Shown: piece after piece, positions 26,471-36,815 of the stretch
Numbering within the stretch: the stretch's first letter is position 1
Layout: every line of letters begins with the position of its first letter
Source: Sphingomonas folli
GTDB taxonomy: Bacteria > Pseudomonadota > Alphaproteobacteria > Sphingomonadales > Sphingomonadaceae
Assembly: GCF_019429525.1 (NCBI RefSeq)
Contig: NZ_JAHXZL010000001.1
Location: forward strand, 124,001-188,000
Direction of reading: 5' to 3'
Length of the DNA stretch: 64,000 nucleotides
Notes under the pieces: model-generated
Told to the model about the DNA's origin: nothing
What the model saw: only the letters and a program-made list of their open reading frames with translations
Databases searched by the model: none
Program-made: the position numbers and the translations under genes

Positions 26471-29400
26471 ATGACGCCGCAGCACCATGTCTCACTGGCG
26501 GCGCTCGCCGCCGCTTTGTTGGCGGCGACGCCGGCGCTCGCGCAGCAGGCGGACGCGCCCGCCGACTCGACCCAGGCCGCGGGGCAGGCGACCCCCGAGC
26601 GCGCCGAGGCGATCGCGGGCGAGCAGGGCAACCCGACGCCCGCCGCCGCCTCGGTCGGCGACGTGGTGGTCACCGGCACGCGCATCCAGCGCCCCAACGT
26701 CACCTCCGCCGCGCCGATCACCTCGGTGACGACGCAGGACATTCGCGCCCAGGCGCCGGTCAACGTCGAGGACGTGCTCAACCGGCTGCCGCAGATCGCG
26801 CCCGACAGCCAGCAGACCTACAACGACTCCGACGGTCGCCAGCGCATCAAGCTGCGCAGCCTCGGCTTCGAGCGCACCCTGGTGCTGATCGACGGCAAGC
26901 GGCTGGGCACGCAGAACGGCCAGGACGTCGGCATCATCCCGCCCTCGCTGCTCGAGCGAGTCGACGTGCTGACCGGCGGCGCGTCCTCGGTGTACGGCTC
27001 GGACGCGGTCGCGGGCGTGGTCAACTTCGTCCTGAAGAAGGACTTCGAGGGGCTGCAGCTCGACGCCAATTACAATTTCTACAATCACAACAACAAGGAC
27101 ACGATCGTGTCCCCGCTGGCGCGCGCGGCCGGCTTCGGCAGCCAGCGCGGCTGGACCAACGACGGCGGCCGCGCCGACGTGACGCTGACCGCGGGCAAGA
27201 AGCTGTTCGACGGCGCGCTGCGGCTGAGCGGCTTCGTCAACTATCGCAAGACCGAGGAGGTCGGGCTCACCGATCGCTCGAACGCGGGCTGCTATCTGAC
27301 GCAGCTCCAGGCCAACGGCCCGCTGTCGTGCGGGCTTACGCCGAGCAGCTCGACCAGCGGCCTGATCACGCCGCGCGCGGGCGCCAACGCGGGCGCGCAA
27401 TATGTCAACAACCCCGACGGCACGCGCAACTTCGTGCCCTTCGCCGCGGGCGCGGGCAACGCCTCCAACTATTTCAGCGGCTATGCCTATCAGCGGCCGT
27501 CCGAGCGGGTGAACGCGGGCGGCTTCGCCAGCCTCGACCTCGGGCCGGACGCCGAGCTGTACACCTCGGGTATCTGGTTCCGCGACAAGTCGTTCAACAA
27601 CTATCCGACGATCGCCAGCGGCACCGTCAACGTCAGCTGCGGCAACCCGTATCTCTCGGCGGCGCAGGCCGGCGCGATCGGCTGCGCGGCGGGCGTGGCG
27701 GGCGTGCCGCTCGACCTGCGCTACCGCCTCGGCGAGGGCAGCGACCGGCCGGACACCTACATCAACACCGGCGTGCGGCTGACCGGCGGCGTGCGCGGCA
27801 AGGTGGGTGACGCCTGGACCTATGACGTGGGCGGGGTCTACGCGCGCAACCACCAGGACTATACGCCGAGCTTCGGCATCCCCGGTCGCCTGCAGGACGC
27901 GGTCAACGTCGGCGGCACCGCGGCGTCGCCGACCTGCGCCAGCGGCGCGGCGGGCTGCGTGCCGTTCGACATCTTCAGCGCCGGCAACAGTGACCCCGCG
28001 CTGATCAACTATCTGTTCGGCACCGGCACCTCGACGACGACGGGCACCTTGTACGACGTCCAGGCCAACATGACCGGCGACCTGGGCAAGTACGGGATCA
28101 CCTCGCCTTTCGCCGAGCAGGGGCTCGCGATCGCGCTCGGCACCGAATATCGCAAGGACACGCTCCGGTCGTCCGCGGACGCTGCCTACCGCGGCACGTT
28201 GGGCGGCAACGACACGTATCTCAGCCAGGACGTGTGGGAGTCGAACATCGAGGTCCAGGCGCCGCTGGTCGAGCACAAGCCCTTCGCCGAGCTCGTGCAG
28301 CTCAACGGCGGCTTCCGCGTGTCGAAGTACAGCAGCAACCCAAGCACCTTCACCACCTGGAAGGTGGAGGGCATCTACGCCCCGATCAGCGACCTGACTT
28401 TCCGCGCCTCGTTCAACAAGGCGCAGCGCGCGCCGACCGTGGTCGAGATCCGCCAGGCCACCAACATCGAGTTCGCCGCGGGCGGCTCGGGCACGTTCAA
28501 CGACTTCTGCGCGCCGACCGTGATCAACGGCGCGAACGGCGTCAGCTATGGCGCGCCGGTCGCCTCGCGCGAGGTGTGTCGCGCCACCGGCCTGTCCGAC
28601 GCGCTCTACGGCAGCCAGACGCTGCTGTGCAGCAACGGCACCACGCCCAACGGCACCGCGGCCTGCTCGGTGCGCTCGGGCGGCTTCACCGCCGACCCCG
28701 AGACGGCCTACACCCAGACCTACGGCCTGGTGGTGAAGCCGCGCTTCCTCCGCGGCTTCGTCTTCTCGGTCGACCGTTACCGCATCAAGATCAACGACTC
28801 GCTCGGTTACAACGACTATAGCTATTACACCGACGGGTGCCTGCGCTCGGGCGGCGACCAGTTCTTCTGCCAGGGCATCGTCCGCAACGCCAACGGCACC
28901 CTGTTCTCGGCGGCGGGGTCGAGCACCGGCTTCATCCGCCAGGGCACGACCAATTACTACACGTCGCTGGCGCGCGGCTGGGACTTCCAGGCGCAGTACA
29001 CGCTCAACCTCGAGTCGGTCGGTCGCTTCGACATGTCGTTCAACGGCTCGCTGACGACGGACGCGGGCGGGCAGGACTCGCCGGTGCAGCCCGAGCGCAA
29101 CTGCGCGGGCTATTATGGCAACGGCTGCGGCCAGCTGATCCCGAAGTGGAGCCACGGGCTGCGCGGCACCTACACCACGCCCGACCAGAAGTTCGGCGCG
29201 TCGCTCAACTGGCGCCACGTCGGCTCGCTCACCAATGCCAACAACTCGGGCGACGAGGCGATCGGCGGCACGCCGGAGCGTGCGCTGACCGACTATTACC
29301 GCGTCGACCCGGCCGACTATTTCGATCTCGCGCTCAACTTCGCGGTGTCGAAGCAGTTCTCGCTGCGGCTGATCGCGAACAACCTGCTCGACAAGGCGGC

Positions 29401-29512
29401 GCCGATCGTGCCCGACTCGTACAACATCAGCCTCGCGCGCAGCAACACCATCCCGCAGCGCTACGACTCGCTGGGTCGCAACATCGCGATCGCCACGACG
29501 ATCAAGTTCTGA
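26471..29512 (+). CDS. TonB-dependent receptor of the amino-sugar locus
   Basis: This 1013-residue outer-membrane transporter starts with a signal peptide ending at ALAQQ, an Ala/Pro-rich linker, a TonB-box-like VGDVVVTGTRI, a plug (FERTLVLIDGKRL, LLERVDVLTGGASSVYGSDAVAGVVNFVLKKDF) and a barrel ending NIAIATTIKF with the usual terminal Phe. No STN domain is seen. The frame opens at 26402, but ATG 26471 gives the signal peptide. It is divergent from the GlcNAc operon, as are GlcNAc/chitin-oligosaccharide TonB receptors in Caulobacter and Xanthomonas, so amino-sugar or glycopeptide import is likely but unproven. Confidence 0.88.
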   Translation: MTPQHHVSLAALAAALLAATPALAQQADAPADSTQAAGQATPERAEAIAGEQGNPTPAAASVGDVVVTGTRIQRPNVTSAAPITSVTTQDIRAQAPVNVEDVLNRLPQIAPDSQQTYNDSDGRQRIKLRSLGFERTLVLIDGKRLGTQNGQDVGIIPPSLLERVDVLTGGASSVYGSDAVAGVVNFVLKKDFEGLQLDANYNFYNHNNKDTIVSPLARAAGFGSQRGWTNDGGRADVTLTAGKKLFDGALRLSGFVNYRKTEEVGLTDRSNAGCYLTQLQANGPLSCGLTPSSSTSGLITPRAGANAGAQYVNNPDGTRNFVPFAAGAGNASNYFSGYAYQRPSERVNAGGFASLDLGPDAELYTSGIWFRDKSFNNYPTIASGTVNVSCGNPYLSAAQAGAIGCAAGVAGVPLDLRYRLGEGSDRPDTYINTGVRLTGGVRGKVGDAWTYDVGGVYARNHQDYTPSFGIPGRLQDAVNVGGTAASPTCASGAAGCVPFDIFSAGNSDPALINYLFGTGTSTTTGTLYDVQANMTGDLGKYGITSPFAEQGLAIALGTEYRKDTLRSSADAAYRGTLGGNDTYLSQDVWESNIEVQAPLVEHKPFAELVQLNGGFRVSKYSSNPSTFTTWKVEGIYAPISDLTFRASFNKAQRAPTVVEIRQATNIEFAAGGSGTFNDFCAPTVINGANGVSYGAPVASREVCRATGLSDALYGSQTLLCSNGTTPNGTAACSVRSGGFTADPETAYTQTYGLVVKPRFLRGFVFSVDRYRIKINDSLGYNDYSYYTDGCLRSGGDQFFCQGIVRNANGTLFSAAGSSTGFIRQGTTNYYTSLARGWDFQAQYTLNLESVGRFDMSFNGSLTTDAGGQDSPVQPERNCAGYYGNGCGQLIPKWSHGLRGTYTTPDQKFGASLNWRHVGSLTNANNSGDEAIGGTPERALTDYYRVDPADYFDLALNFAVSKQFSLRLIANNLLDKAAPIVPDSYNISLARSNTIPQRYDSLGRNIAIATTIKF

Positions 29513-29521
29513 TCGGCGGTG

Positions 29522-29556
29522 TCACGCCCCCGGGGCCGGTGCCTCGGGGGTGTCAG
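29522..29556. terminator. Hairpin between convergent TonB receptor and DUF6165 gene
   Basis: CCCCCG (29527-29532) pairs with CGGGGG (29545-29550), and G-T pairs extend the stem outward. It sits between two convergent genes and may act in both directions. Confidence 0.5.
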
Positions 29557-29591
29557 GTGCGAAGGGTGTTCGCTGCCCCGTGCGGCGGCGA

Positions 29592-29990
29592 TCAGCCCAT
29601 CGCGGCGTAGCTCTTCTCCTCGATCAGGTCCGACTCGAGTGCCAGGTTGATCGCTCGCTTCAGCCGCGCGCGCTCGTCGTTCTTGTGATAGACCGAGCGC
29701 GCGAGCTGGATGAAGTCGGTGCCGAACGACGCCGCCGCCTCCTCCTGCCGGATCGCGTCCTCGATCTCCCACAATTCACGGTTGATCGACTTGAGCTGGC
29801 CGAACAGCGGCGCGATCGCCTGCTGGCCGATCACGCCGGCGCCGATGTCGCTGAGCGCCCGGTGCTCGCGCGCGACGTTCGCGCGGGCCTCGGCGCGCGC
29901 GATCCGCTCGCGCTTGATCTCGAGGATCGTGATCTTGTCGAGCAACTCACCCCAGGAGACGGGCACCGATGGGCTGGGCAGGCTGGCCAT
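29592..29990 (-). CDS. DUF6165 family protein
   Basis: The 132-residue protein has the pattern I associate with DUF6165: VSWGELLDKITILEIKRERI at the N-terminus, then a helical, charged, coiled-coil-like body (SINRELWEIEDAIRQEEA) and FIQLARSVYHKNDERARLKRAINL. No catalytic motif or signal is visible. Such proteins are found beside LPS or polysaccharide glycosyltransferases, and here the gene overlaps a GT9-like gene by 44 bp. Function is unknown; an accessory role to that transferase is inference. Confidence 0.72.
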   Translation of the reverse strand: MASLPSPSVPVSWGELLDKITILEIKRERIARAEARANVAREHRALSDIGAGVIGQQAIAPLFGQLKSINRELWEIEDAIRQEEAAASFGTDFIQLARSVYHKNDERARLKRAINLALESDLIEEKSYAAMG

Positions 29991-30876
29991 GGATCGTCTC
30001 TCCCTGATCGTCGATGAAGGCGCCGAGCTCGCGCGTGACCGCGGCCACGGCCGGTGACCAATCGCCGGGGTGCGGCTGCGCGTGGAGGCGGAGCGTGGGG
30101 TACCAATCGCTGTCGTGGCGCGCCGGGTCCCAGCGCCAGTCGGGGTCGTGCTTGAGCAGCAGCCAGGTCGGCCGGCCGAGCGCGCCCGCGAGATGCGCCA
30201 CCATCGTGTCGACCGTCACCACCGCGGCGCAGCCGGCGACCAGCGCGGCGGTGGCGGCGAGGTCGAAGGGGCAGCCGTCGGGGTTGATCACCGGCAACGC
30301 CGAGGGCGCCGCGACCAGCGTGAGGCAGCGGTGCCGGGCGGCGAGCGGGGCGAGCATCGCCTCGGGCAGGGAGCGGTCCGCGTCCCAGTCGCCGGCCCGA
30401 TGACATAGCCCGACCGTCGTCGACGGGATCGGCGCCGGCGCGACGCGGAGATAGGGGACGGGGATGTCCGGCGGCGCCAGCGCGAGGGCGCCGGGCAGCT
30501 CCGTGATCTCAAGGTCGCAGGCGCGCGGCGCGAGCGGGCGCGCGGGATCGAAGGCGTGGAGGCTCACCTCGGCGATCCCGGCGAGCAGCGGGTGTAGCCG
30601 CACGGGCGCCTCGACCGTGACGCGCGACGCCCGGCGCGCGAGCGCGGGCAGGTAGCGCGCGAACTGGAGCGTGTCGCCGAGCCCGTGGTAGCAGCGCACC
30701 AGCACGTCGGCGCCGTCGACCGAGCGGCCGTCCCACACCCAGCGCTGGTGATAGGGCAGGCGCGGGTCGTCGCGCGTCGCCGGGTCACGCGCGGCGATCA
30801 CCGCGCGCTCGAGCGACCAGGCGGCGACATAGTCGCGCGCGCGCATCACCTCCGCCCAGCTGCTATGTAGCTCCAT
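29947..30876 (-). CDS. Glycosyltransferase family 9-like protein
   Basis: The 309-residue protein has a GT9 (ADP-heptose:LPS heptosyltransferase) layout: VLVRCYHGLGDTLQFARYLPAL in place of the usual GDxxxxTP loop, VGLCHRAGDWDADRSLP, and CAAVVTVDTMVAHLAGALGRPTWLLLK as the nucleotide-sugar segment. The short helical N-terminus resembles the TPR tail of related fused proteins. The acceptor is not deducible. It lies 120 bp downstream of the pyrX gene on the same strand and overlaps the DUF6165 gene by 44 bp, an unusually long overlap that suggests coupled expression. Confidence 0.75.
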   Translation of the reverse strand: MELHSSWAEVMRARDYVAAWSLERAVIAARDPATRDDPRLPYHQRWVWDGRSVDGADVLVRCYHGLGDTLQFARYLPALARRASRVTVEAPVRLHPLLAGIAEVSLHAFDPARPLAPRACDLEITELPGALALAPPDIPVPYLRVAPAPIPSTTVGLCHRAGDWDADRSLPEAMLAPLAARHRCLTLVAAPSALPVINPDGCPFDLAATAALVAGCAAVVTVDTMVAHLAGALGRPTWLLLKHDPDWRWDPARHDSDWYPTLRLHAQPHPGDWSPAVAAVTRELGAFIDDQGETIHGQPAQPIGARLLG

Positions 30877-30996
30877 GCGCGACGAACAACGCTGAGCCCG
30901 CCGCGGTTCCCTCGTTGCGCCCGCGTGATGGCTTTAAGAGGCTGATCTTACGGTCTTCGCTGGGCCGACGTGGTGCGCGCGGCGACGCGAAGGCGC

Positions 30997-32214
30997 TCAG
31001 ACCAGCTCGCGTCCGCCCTTCCACATGCGCAGCAACCTGCCTTGCACCGGCAGCCCGTCGAACGGCGTATTGCCCGCCTTGCCCGGCAGCGTGTCGGCGT
31101 CGATCCGCCACGGTGCCGCGGGATCGGCGAGGATGACGTCGCCCGGCAGCCCGGGCAGCAGCGCGCCCGTCTCCAGCCCGAGCAGCGCCGCCGGCGCGCG
31201 CGCGAGCAGCGCGAACAGCCGCGGCAGCGACACGCGCCCGTCGCGCGCCAGCCCGAGCCCCAGCGCCAGTAGCGCCGCGGCGTCGGCGGCGCCGGGGCTG
31301 GCGTCGGCGAAGGGCAGGCGTTTCTCCTCGGGGCCACGCGGGTCGTGGCCCGAGCAGAGCAGGTCGATCGTGCCGTCCGCCAGCGCGGCGAGCGCCGCTT
31401 GGCGGTCCGACTCGGATCGGAGTGGCGGGGACAAATGCGCGAAGGTGCGGAAATCGCTCATCGCAATGTCGGAGAGCAGCAGATAGGCCGGGGTGATCCC
31501 GCATGTCACCCGCACCCCGCGCGCCTTGGCGGCACGCACCAGCGCGAACCCCGCCGCGGTGGTGACCGCGCGCAGATGGAGCCGCGCCCCGGTCTCCTCC
31601 GCCAGCATCAGGTCGCGCGCGATCGCGAGCGCCTCCGCCACGGCGGGGGCGGCGGGCAGGCCGAGCCGCGACGCGGTCTCGCCCTCGCTCGCCACCGCGC
31701 CGCGGGTCAGCCCACCGTCCTCGACATGCGTGATCACCGCGACGTCGAGGTCGCGCGCGTAGCTCAGCACGCGGTGCATCACGCCCGAGTCAGCGATCCA
31801 GCCGCGCCCGGTGCCGACCGCGCGCGCGCCGGCGGAGAGGCAGATCGCCATCTCGGCCAGGTCGGCGCCGGCGAGCCCGCGCGTGGCCGCCGCGATCGGG
31901 TGGATCCATAGATCTGGACGGCCGATCAGCGCGAGCCGCTGCACCGCGCCGGGTTCGTCGAGCACCGGCACCTGATCGGGCATCGGCGCGACGCGCACGA
32001 TCCCGCCCGCGCGCGCGGCGGCGCGGTCGATCCGCGCGACGCCGACGTCGATCAGAGCGGGCGCGAGCAGCCTGCCGCGGCAGTCGACCCGCGCGGCGTC
32101 GGCGGGCGCGGGGCCGTCGGTGATGACGCCGTCGACGATCAGCAGCTCGCCGTCGTGCTCGCCGCGCTCGGGGCAGACCAGCCTTGCGTCGGTGAATAGG
32201 ACCGCGCGGCTCAT
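30997..32214 (-). CDS. Dihydroorotase-like protein, probably non-catalytic (PyrX/PyrC' type)
   Basis: The 405-residue amidohydrolase-fold protein aligns with long dihydroorotases, but the metal-binding segment is lost: where active enzymes read DxHxHxR after the PGLID strand, this one runs [19 protein letters not shown]. The late segment [18 protein letters not shown] keeps parts of the usual DHxPH region. In Pseudomonas and others a PyrC' pseudo-dihydroorotase is needed to assemble with aspartate transcarbamoylase. Here the ATG overlaps the pyrB stop (ATGA), matching that arrangement. I infer a structural role; an active dihydroorotase should then lie elsewhere in the genome. Confidence 0.85.
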   Translation of the reverse strand: MSRAVLFTDARLVCPERGEHDGELLIVDGVITDGPAPADAARVDCRGRLLAPALIDVGVARIDRAAARAGGIVRVAPMPDQVPVLDEPGAVQRLALIGRPDLWIHPIAAATRGLAGADLAEMAICLSAGARAVGTGRGWIADSGVMHRVLSYARDLDVAVITHVEDGGLTRGAVASEGETASRLGLPAAPAVAEALAIARDLMLAEETGARLHLRAVTTAAGFALVRAAKARGVRVTCGITPAYLLLSDIAMSDFRTFAHLSPPLRSESDRQAALAALADGTIDLLCSGHDPRGPEEKRLPFADASPGAADAAALLALGLGLARDGRVSLPRLFALLARAPAALLGLETGALLPGLPGDVILADPAAPWRIDADTLPGKAGNTPFDGLPVQGRLLRMWKGGRELV

Positions 32215-33200
32215 GCCCAGCCCTCCACGCCGCGCGCGCGTCGCGTCAGCACGTCGAGACAGGCCATCCGCACCGCCACGCCCATCTGCACCTGCTCGGT
32301 GATCGCGGACTGCTCGACGTGGTCGGCCACGGCCGAGTCGATCTCGACGCCGCGGTTCATCGGCCCGGGATGCATGATCAGCGCGCCCGGCGCGTGCTTG
32401 GTGAGCCGCTCGAGCGTGAGCCCGTAGCGGAGGTGATACTCGCGGCTCGACGGGACATAGCCGCCCGCCATGCGCTCGGTCTGCAGGCGCAGCATCATCA
32501 CCACGTCGGCACCCTCCATGGCGCGATCGAAGTCGGTGAAGGCGGTGACCCCGAACCGCTCGATCGCAGGCGGCATCAGCGTCGAGGGCGCGCAGACGCG
32601 CACCTCCGCGGCGAGCGCGGTGAGCGCGAGGATGTTCGAGCGCGCTACCCGGCTGTGGAGCAGGTCGCCGCAGATCACCACGCGTTTGTGCGCGATGCCG
32701 CCGAGCCGGCGGCGGATCGTGAGCGCGTCGAGCAGCGCCTGGGTCGGATGCTCGTGGCGACCGTCGCCGGCGTTGAGCACCGGGCAGTCGACCTTGTCCG
32801 CGATCAACCGCACCGCGCCGGAGGACATGTGGCGGATCACGATCACGTCGGCGCGCATCGCGTTGAGCGTCTGCGCGGTGTCGATCAGCGTCTCGCCCTT
32901 CTTCACGCTCGACTGCGCGGCGTGCATGTTGACCGTGTCGGCGCCGAGCCTTTTGCCCGCGATCTCGAAGCTGAGCAGCGTGCGCGTCGAGTTCTCGAAG
33001 AAGGCGTTGATCTGGGTGAAGCCGGCGAGGCGCCGGTCGGGCGCGGCCCGGACGCGGTTGGCCTCGACCCAGGTCTCGGCCTCGTCGAGCAGGAAGGTGA
33101 TCTCGTGCGGCTCCAACCCCTCGATGCCGGTGAGGTGGCGATGCGGGAATACCGCGCCGCCGGGGATCAGGGTTCCGGGGCGGTGGTCCGACTGGGTCAT
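32211..33200 (-). CDS. pyrB: Aspartate carbamoyltransferase catalytic subunit
   Basis: PyrB condenses carbamoyl phosphate and aspartate in de novo pyrimidine synthesis. The 329-residue protein has the carbamoyl-phosphate loop [13 protein letters not shown] (Ser71-Thr74), the KKGETL loop contributed to the neighbouring active site, and [13 protein letters not shown]. No pyrI regulatory subunit is present, in keeping with class A-type complexes formed with PyrC-like proteins. It lies 12 bp downstream of ruvX and overlaps pyrX by 4 bp. Confidence 0.96.
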   Translation of the reverse strand: MTQSDHRPGTLIPGGAVFPHRHLTGIEGLEPHEITFLLDEAETWVEANRVRAAPDRRLAGFTQINAFFENSTRTLLSFEIAGKRLGADTVNMHAAQSSVKKGETLIDTAQTLNAMRADVIVIRHMSSGAVRLIADKVDCPVLNAGDGRHEHPTQALLDALTIRRRLGGIAHKRVVICGDLLHSRVARSNILALTALAAEVRVCAPSTLMPPAIERFGVTAFTDFDRAMEGADVVMMLRLQTERMAGGYVPSSREYHLRYGLTLERLTKHAPGALIMHPGPMNRGVEIDSAVADHVEQSAITEQVQMGVAVRMACLDVLTRRARGVEGWA

Positions 33201-33212
33201 CGAGCGCGGTGC

Positions 33213-33743
33213 CTAGTCCGCGCTCCCCGACGGTGCAAGCGGTTCGCCCCGCTCGACCGGCGCGAGCACCAGCGCGTCGATCGCGGCCTGGAGGATCGTC
33301 GCGGCGGCGTGATTGTCGATCCGCCCGGCGCGCTTGGCACGGCTGACGTCCTGCGCGATCAGCGCGCGCTCGGCGCTGACGGTGGACCAGCGCTCGTCCC
33401 ACAGCAGCAGGGGCAGGCCAAGGTCGGCGCAGTTGCGCGCGAAGGCGCGGGTCGATTGGGTCCGCGGGCTCTCACTACCGTCGAGGCTGAGCGGCAGGCC
33501 GATCACCCAGCCGGCGACCTGCTGCTGCGTCGACAGCGCGAGAAGTGCCGCCTTGTCGGCGGTGAACTTGGTGCGGCGGATCAGCTGCGCGGGGCTGGCG
33601 AAGCTCCAGCCGGAGTCGCATAGGGCGGTGCCGATCGTCTTGGTGCCCACGTCGAGCCCGAGCAGCCGGCCGCCGTGCGGGAGCGAGGCGCGGAAGGCTG
33701 CCGCGGAGGTGGCGATGGTCACGCGCTGGGTGGCGCCTGTCAT
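33213..33743 (-). CDS. ruvX: RuvX/YqgF, putative pre-16S rRNA nuclease
   Basis: The 176-residue RNase H-fold protein has the opening strand [18 protein letters not shown] with the first catalytic Asp, [10 protein letters not shown], and [15 protein letters not shown] with the second acidic site. It was first described as a Holliday-junction resolvase homologue and is now linked to 16S rRNA 5'-end maturation. The N-terminal tail of about 25 residues before the first strand is longer than usual, so an internal start is possible. It overlaps the DUF3089 gene by 4 bp (ATGA). Confidence 0.92.
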   Translation of the reverse strand: MTGATQRVTIATSAAAFRASLPHGGRLLGLDVGTKTIGTALCDSGWSFASPAQLIRRTKFTADKAALLALSTQQQVAGWVIGLPLSLDGSESPRTQSTRAFARNCADLGLPLLLWDERWSTVSAERALIAQDVSRAKRAGRIDNHAAATILQAAIDALVLAPVERGEPLAPSGSAD

Positions 33744-34840
33744 CGCGCCGCCAGTCGCCGCGCGGCGTCGGCGCGGACGTTGGCCCAGAACAGGCTATAG
33801 TCGTAGACATGGTAATTGTTGCCGGGCAGCGTGTACGGCCCGAGCTCGGGCGGGCTGCCGATGAGCAGCAGCCCGCGCCCGGCGCAGCGCGCGCCGATCG
33901 TGCCGCCGCGGATGGTCGCGCCCGACAGGTCGGCGTTGGGGTAGAGCGTGCCGAGATTGGCGCTGGCGGGCGCGCTGCCGCCGTTGGCGCCGGTCAGCGG
34001 GTTGGTGCACAGCAGCGGCGTGCCGCGGCGCGGGCGGCCGTCGAAACCCGTGGTGCGATCGAACGTGTCGAGGATCAGCGACGGGTCGGCGGGCTCGGCG
34101 AAGCTCTGCCACGCCAGCACGCAGCCGCGCTGGTCGGGCGCGGCGCAGGCGGGGAGGCCGAGCGCGGGCAGGTCGGTGGTGGTCGAGATCGGCCAGCCGA
34201 TCGCGTAAGCGGCGACGACCCGCTTGGCCAGCGGCGTGCCCGCGACACGGTCCTTGAGCAGGTGGGTGAGGTGGAGCGCGCCCTGGCTGTGCCCGGCGAG
34301 GATGATCGGGCGATCGGGCCCGATCTCGGCGAGGAAGACGTCGAAGGCGGCGAGCAGGTCGTGATAGGCGAGCGCCAGCGCCTGGTCGGCGGCGGCCTTG
34401 TCGGTGAGGAAGGCGCCGAAGGTCGCCTGGCGGTAGCGCGGCGCCCAGATCTCGCCCGCCTCGTTGAACGCGCTCGCCTGGCCGCGCAGGAACAAGGCGG
34501 CGCGGTCGTTCGCCTCGCGGTCGTCGAGCGGCGCGTTCCAGTGCGCGCGACTCAGATAGGACGTGGGATGGATGAAGAACACCGCCGCGCCGCCGTGCGT
34601 CGCGCGCGGCGTGTAGCTGGGCGGCGTCCAGCGCGCCGGGTCGTTCGCCAGCGACGGCCGCGCCAGCCACATGCCGTCCGAGCGATAGTCCGTGACGCTC
34701 AGCCCCGGCTGAGCGCGGAACGTCTCGCCGGGAACGAGCGCGGCGCGCATCAGCGACACGCCCCAGATGCGGTAGGCGAGGAGGCCGGCGAGCGCGAGCA
34801 CGATCAGGCCGGCGATGACGTAGAGGAATTTGCGGACCAA
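33740..34840 (-). CDS. DUF3089 alpha/beta-hydrolase, membrane-anchored
   Basis: The roughly 366-residue protein has an N-terminal anchor ([20 protein letters not shown]), then an alpha/beta-hydrolase domain with the DUF3089 marks [11 protein letters not shown] and the nucleophile elbow AGHSQGA (Ser near 185). Families of this type include lipase- and esterase-like proteins of sphingomonads and Caulobacter. The substrate is unknown. No ATG lies before the anchor in frame; the best start is a TTG at 34840, read as MVRKFLYV, with a weak ribosome site, so the start is uncertain. It overlaps ruvX by 4 bp. Confidence 0.8.
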   Translation of the reverse strand: MVRKFLYVIAGLIVLALAGLLAYRIWGVSLMRAALVPGETFRAQPGLSVTDYRSDGMWLARPSLANDPARWTPPSYTPRATHGGAAVFFIHPTSYLSRAHWNAPLDDREANDRAALFLRGQASAFNEAGEIWAPRYRQATFGAFLTDKAAADQALALAYHDLLAAFDVFLAEIGPDRPIILAGHSQGALHLTHLLKDRVAGTPLAKRVVAAYAIGWPISTTTDLPALGLPACAAPDQRGCVLAWQSFAEPADPSLILDTFDRTTGFDGRPRRGTPLLCTNPLTGANGGSAPASANLGTLYPNADLSGATIRGGTIGARCAGRGLLLIGSPPELGPYTLPGNNYHVYDYSLFWANVRADAARRLAAR

Positions 34841-34979
34841 GCGGGCATCACCATGCTGCGGTGCAGCAAGGTCGCCGCGGCCGCAATCGCAAAGCAGGTG
34901 CCCCAGAGTTGCGATCCGCGCAACCGCGCGTGTGCCGCCGCGGTTGCGTTGCGTCGGGGGGCGCGGTAGCGCGCCGGCT

Positions 34980-35267
34980 ATGTCCGTTGATATCGCAACC
35001 GTGCGGCGCATCGCTGGGCTCGCCCGCATCGCCATCACCGAGGAGGAGGCCGAGCGGCTCTCCCCCGAACTGGGTAACATCCTCGACTGGATCGAGCAGC
35101 TCGGCGAGGTCGACACCGCCGGCGTCGAGCCGATGACCGCGGTGATCCCCAACCGGCTGCGGCTGCGCGACGACGTCGTGACCGACGGCGGCATCCGCGA
35201 GTCGGTGCTCGCCAACGCGCCCCAGGCCGAGCACGGCTTCTTCACCGTGCCCAAGGTGATCGAGTGA
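34980..35267 (+). CDS. gatC: Glutamyl/aspartyl-tRNA amidotransferase subunit C
   Basis: The 95-residue stabilising subunit starts [23 protein letters not shown] and contains [26 protein letters not shown] and the C-terminal [11 protein letters not shown], all standard for GatC. It wraps around GatA in the complex that converts Glu-tRNA(Gln) or Asp-tRNA(Asn). The frame is open from 34830, but ATG 34980 matches the family start. gatA follows after 51 bp. Confidence 0.95.
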   Translation: MSVDIATVRRIAGLARIAITEEEAERLSPELGNILDWIEQLGEVDTAGVEPMTAVIPNRLRLRDDVVTDGGIRESVLANAPQAEHGFFTVPKVIE

Positions 35268-35318
35268 CGATCGCGCTCGATCGTCGCTCGATGATTCCTC
35301 CCGCATGGACGACCTCTC

Positions 35319-36800
35319 GTGACTGACCTCACCGATCTCGGCATCCGCGACATCCGCGACGGCGTGCGCGCCGGCACGTTCAGCGCGCGCGAGGTGGCCG
35401 AGGCCTTCACCGCCGCGGTCGCCGCCGCCAAGCCGCTCAACGCCTTCCTGGTCGAGACCCCCGAGCACGCGCTCGCCGCCGCCGACGCCGCCGACGCGGC
35501 GCGCGCCGCGGGCGAGGCGCCCGGGCCGCTCGCGGGCGTGCCGATCGGGATGAAGGACCTGTTCTGCACCAAGGGCGTGCCGAGCACCGCGGCGAGCCAC
35601 ATCCTCGAGGGCTTCACCCCCGAATATGAATCGACCGTCTCGCAGAAGCTGTGGGACGCGGGCGCGGGCATGCTCGGCAAGCTCAACATGGACCAGTTCG
35701 CGATGGGCTCGTCCAACGAGACGAGCTATTTCGGCAACGTGGTGAGCCCGTGGCGGCGCGCCGACGGCGGCAACGCGCCGCTCGCCCCGGGCGGCTCGTC
35801 GGGTGGCAGTTCGGCCGCGGTGGCGGCCCGGATCGCGCCGGGCGCGACGGGCACCGACACCGGCGGCTCGATCCGCCAGCCCGCGGCCTTCACCGGCATC
35901 TCAGGGATCAAGCCGACTTACGGCCGCTGCTCGCGCTGGGGCGTGGTCGCCTTCGCCTCGTCGCTCGACCAGGCCGGGCCGATGGCGCGCGACGTGCGCG
36001 ACTGCGCGATCATGCTGGAGGCGATGGCGGGGTTCGACCCGAAGGACGCGACCTCGCTCGACCTCGAGGTGCCGCGCTGGGAAGCCGGGCTCAACGCCTC
36101 GCTCAAGGGCAAGCGCGTCGGCATCCCCAAGGAATACCGGGTCGATAACATGCCCGCCGAGATCGACGCGCTGTGGCAGCGCGGGATCGACTGGCTGCGC
36201 GACGCGGGCGCGGAGGTGGTGGAGGTGTCGCTGCCGCACACGCGCTACGCGCTGCCGGCCTATTACATCATCGCGCCCGCCGAGGCCTCGTCCAACCTCG
36301 CCCGCTACGACGGCGTCCGCTACGGGCTGCGCGACCTGCCCGACGGCGCCAACCTGCAGGAGATGTACGCGCGCACCCGCGCCGAGGGGTTCGGCGACGA
36401 GGTCAAGCGCCGCATCCTGATCGGCACCTACGTGCTGTCCGCGGGCTTCTACGACGCCTATTACACCCAGGCGCAGAAGGTGCGCACGCTGATCGCGCGC
36501 GACTTCGAGCGCGCTTGGGAGCGGTGCGACGTGCTGCTGACGCCGACCGCACCCTCCGCGGCGTTCGCGCTGGGCGAGAAGTCGGACCCGCTGGCGATGT
36601 ATCTCAACGACGTCTTCACCGTGCCCTCGTCGCTCGCCGGCCTGCCGGCGATGAGCGTGCCGGGTGGGGTCGACACGGGCGGGCTGCCGCTCGGGCTGCA
36701 GATCATCGGCAAGCCGCTCGACGAGCAGGGCGTGCTCGACGCCGCGCTGGCGATCGAGGAGCGCGCCGGCTTCGTCGCGCGGCCGGGGCGGTGGTGGTAG
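35319..36800 (+). CDS. gatA: Glutamyl/aspartyl-tRNA amidotransferase subunit A
   Basis: GatA is the glutaminase/amidase subunit that supplies ammonia for tRNA-bound Glu or Asp amidation. The 493-residue protein has [24 protein letters not shown] with the catalytic Lys and the amidase signature [32 protein letters not shown] (given in two overlapping parts) with the Ser-cisSer-Lys triad. I use GTG 35319. Normally gatB follows closely; here a toxin-antitoxin pair intervenes. Confidence 0.96.
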   Translation: MTDLTDLGIRDIRDGVRAGTFSAREVAEAFTAAVAAAKPLNAFLVETPEHALAAADAADAARAAGEAPGPLAGVPIGMKDLFCTKGVPSTAASHILEGFTPEYESTVSQKLWDAGAGMLGKLNMDQFAMGSSNETSYFGNVVSPWRRADGGNAPLAPGGSSGGSSAAVAARIAPGATGTDTGGSIRQPAAFTGISGIKPTYGRCSRWGVVAFASSLDQAGPMARDVRDCAIMLEAMAGFDPKDATSLDLEVPRWEAGLNASLKGKRVGIPKEYRVDNMPAEIDALWQRGIDWLRDAGAEVVEVSLPHTRYALPAYYIIAPAEASSNLARYDGVRYGLRDLPDGANLQEMYARTRAEGFGDEVKRRILIGTYVLSAGFYDAYYTQAQKVRTLIARDFERAWERCDVLLTPTAPSAAFALGEKSDPLAMYLNDVFTVPSSLAGLPAMSVPGGVDTGGLPLGLQIIGKPLDEQGVLDAALAIEERAGFVARPGRWW

Positions 36801-36815
36801 ACGGCCGTCAGCGCG

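Noticed and set aside
26492..29218. A 900-codon minus-strand frame opposite the nag-locus TonB receptor
   Set aside because: Shadow of the receptor gene; no motif, start region or ribosome site of its own.
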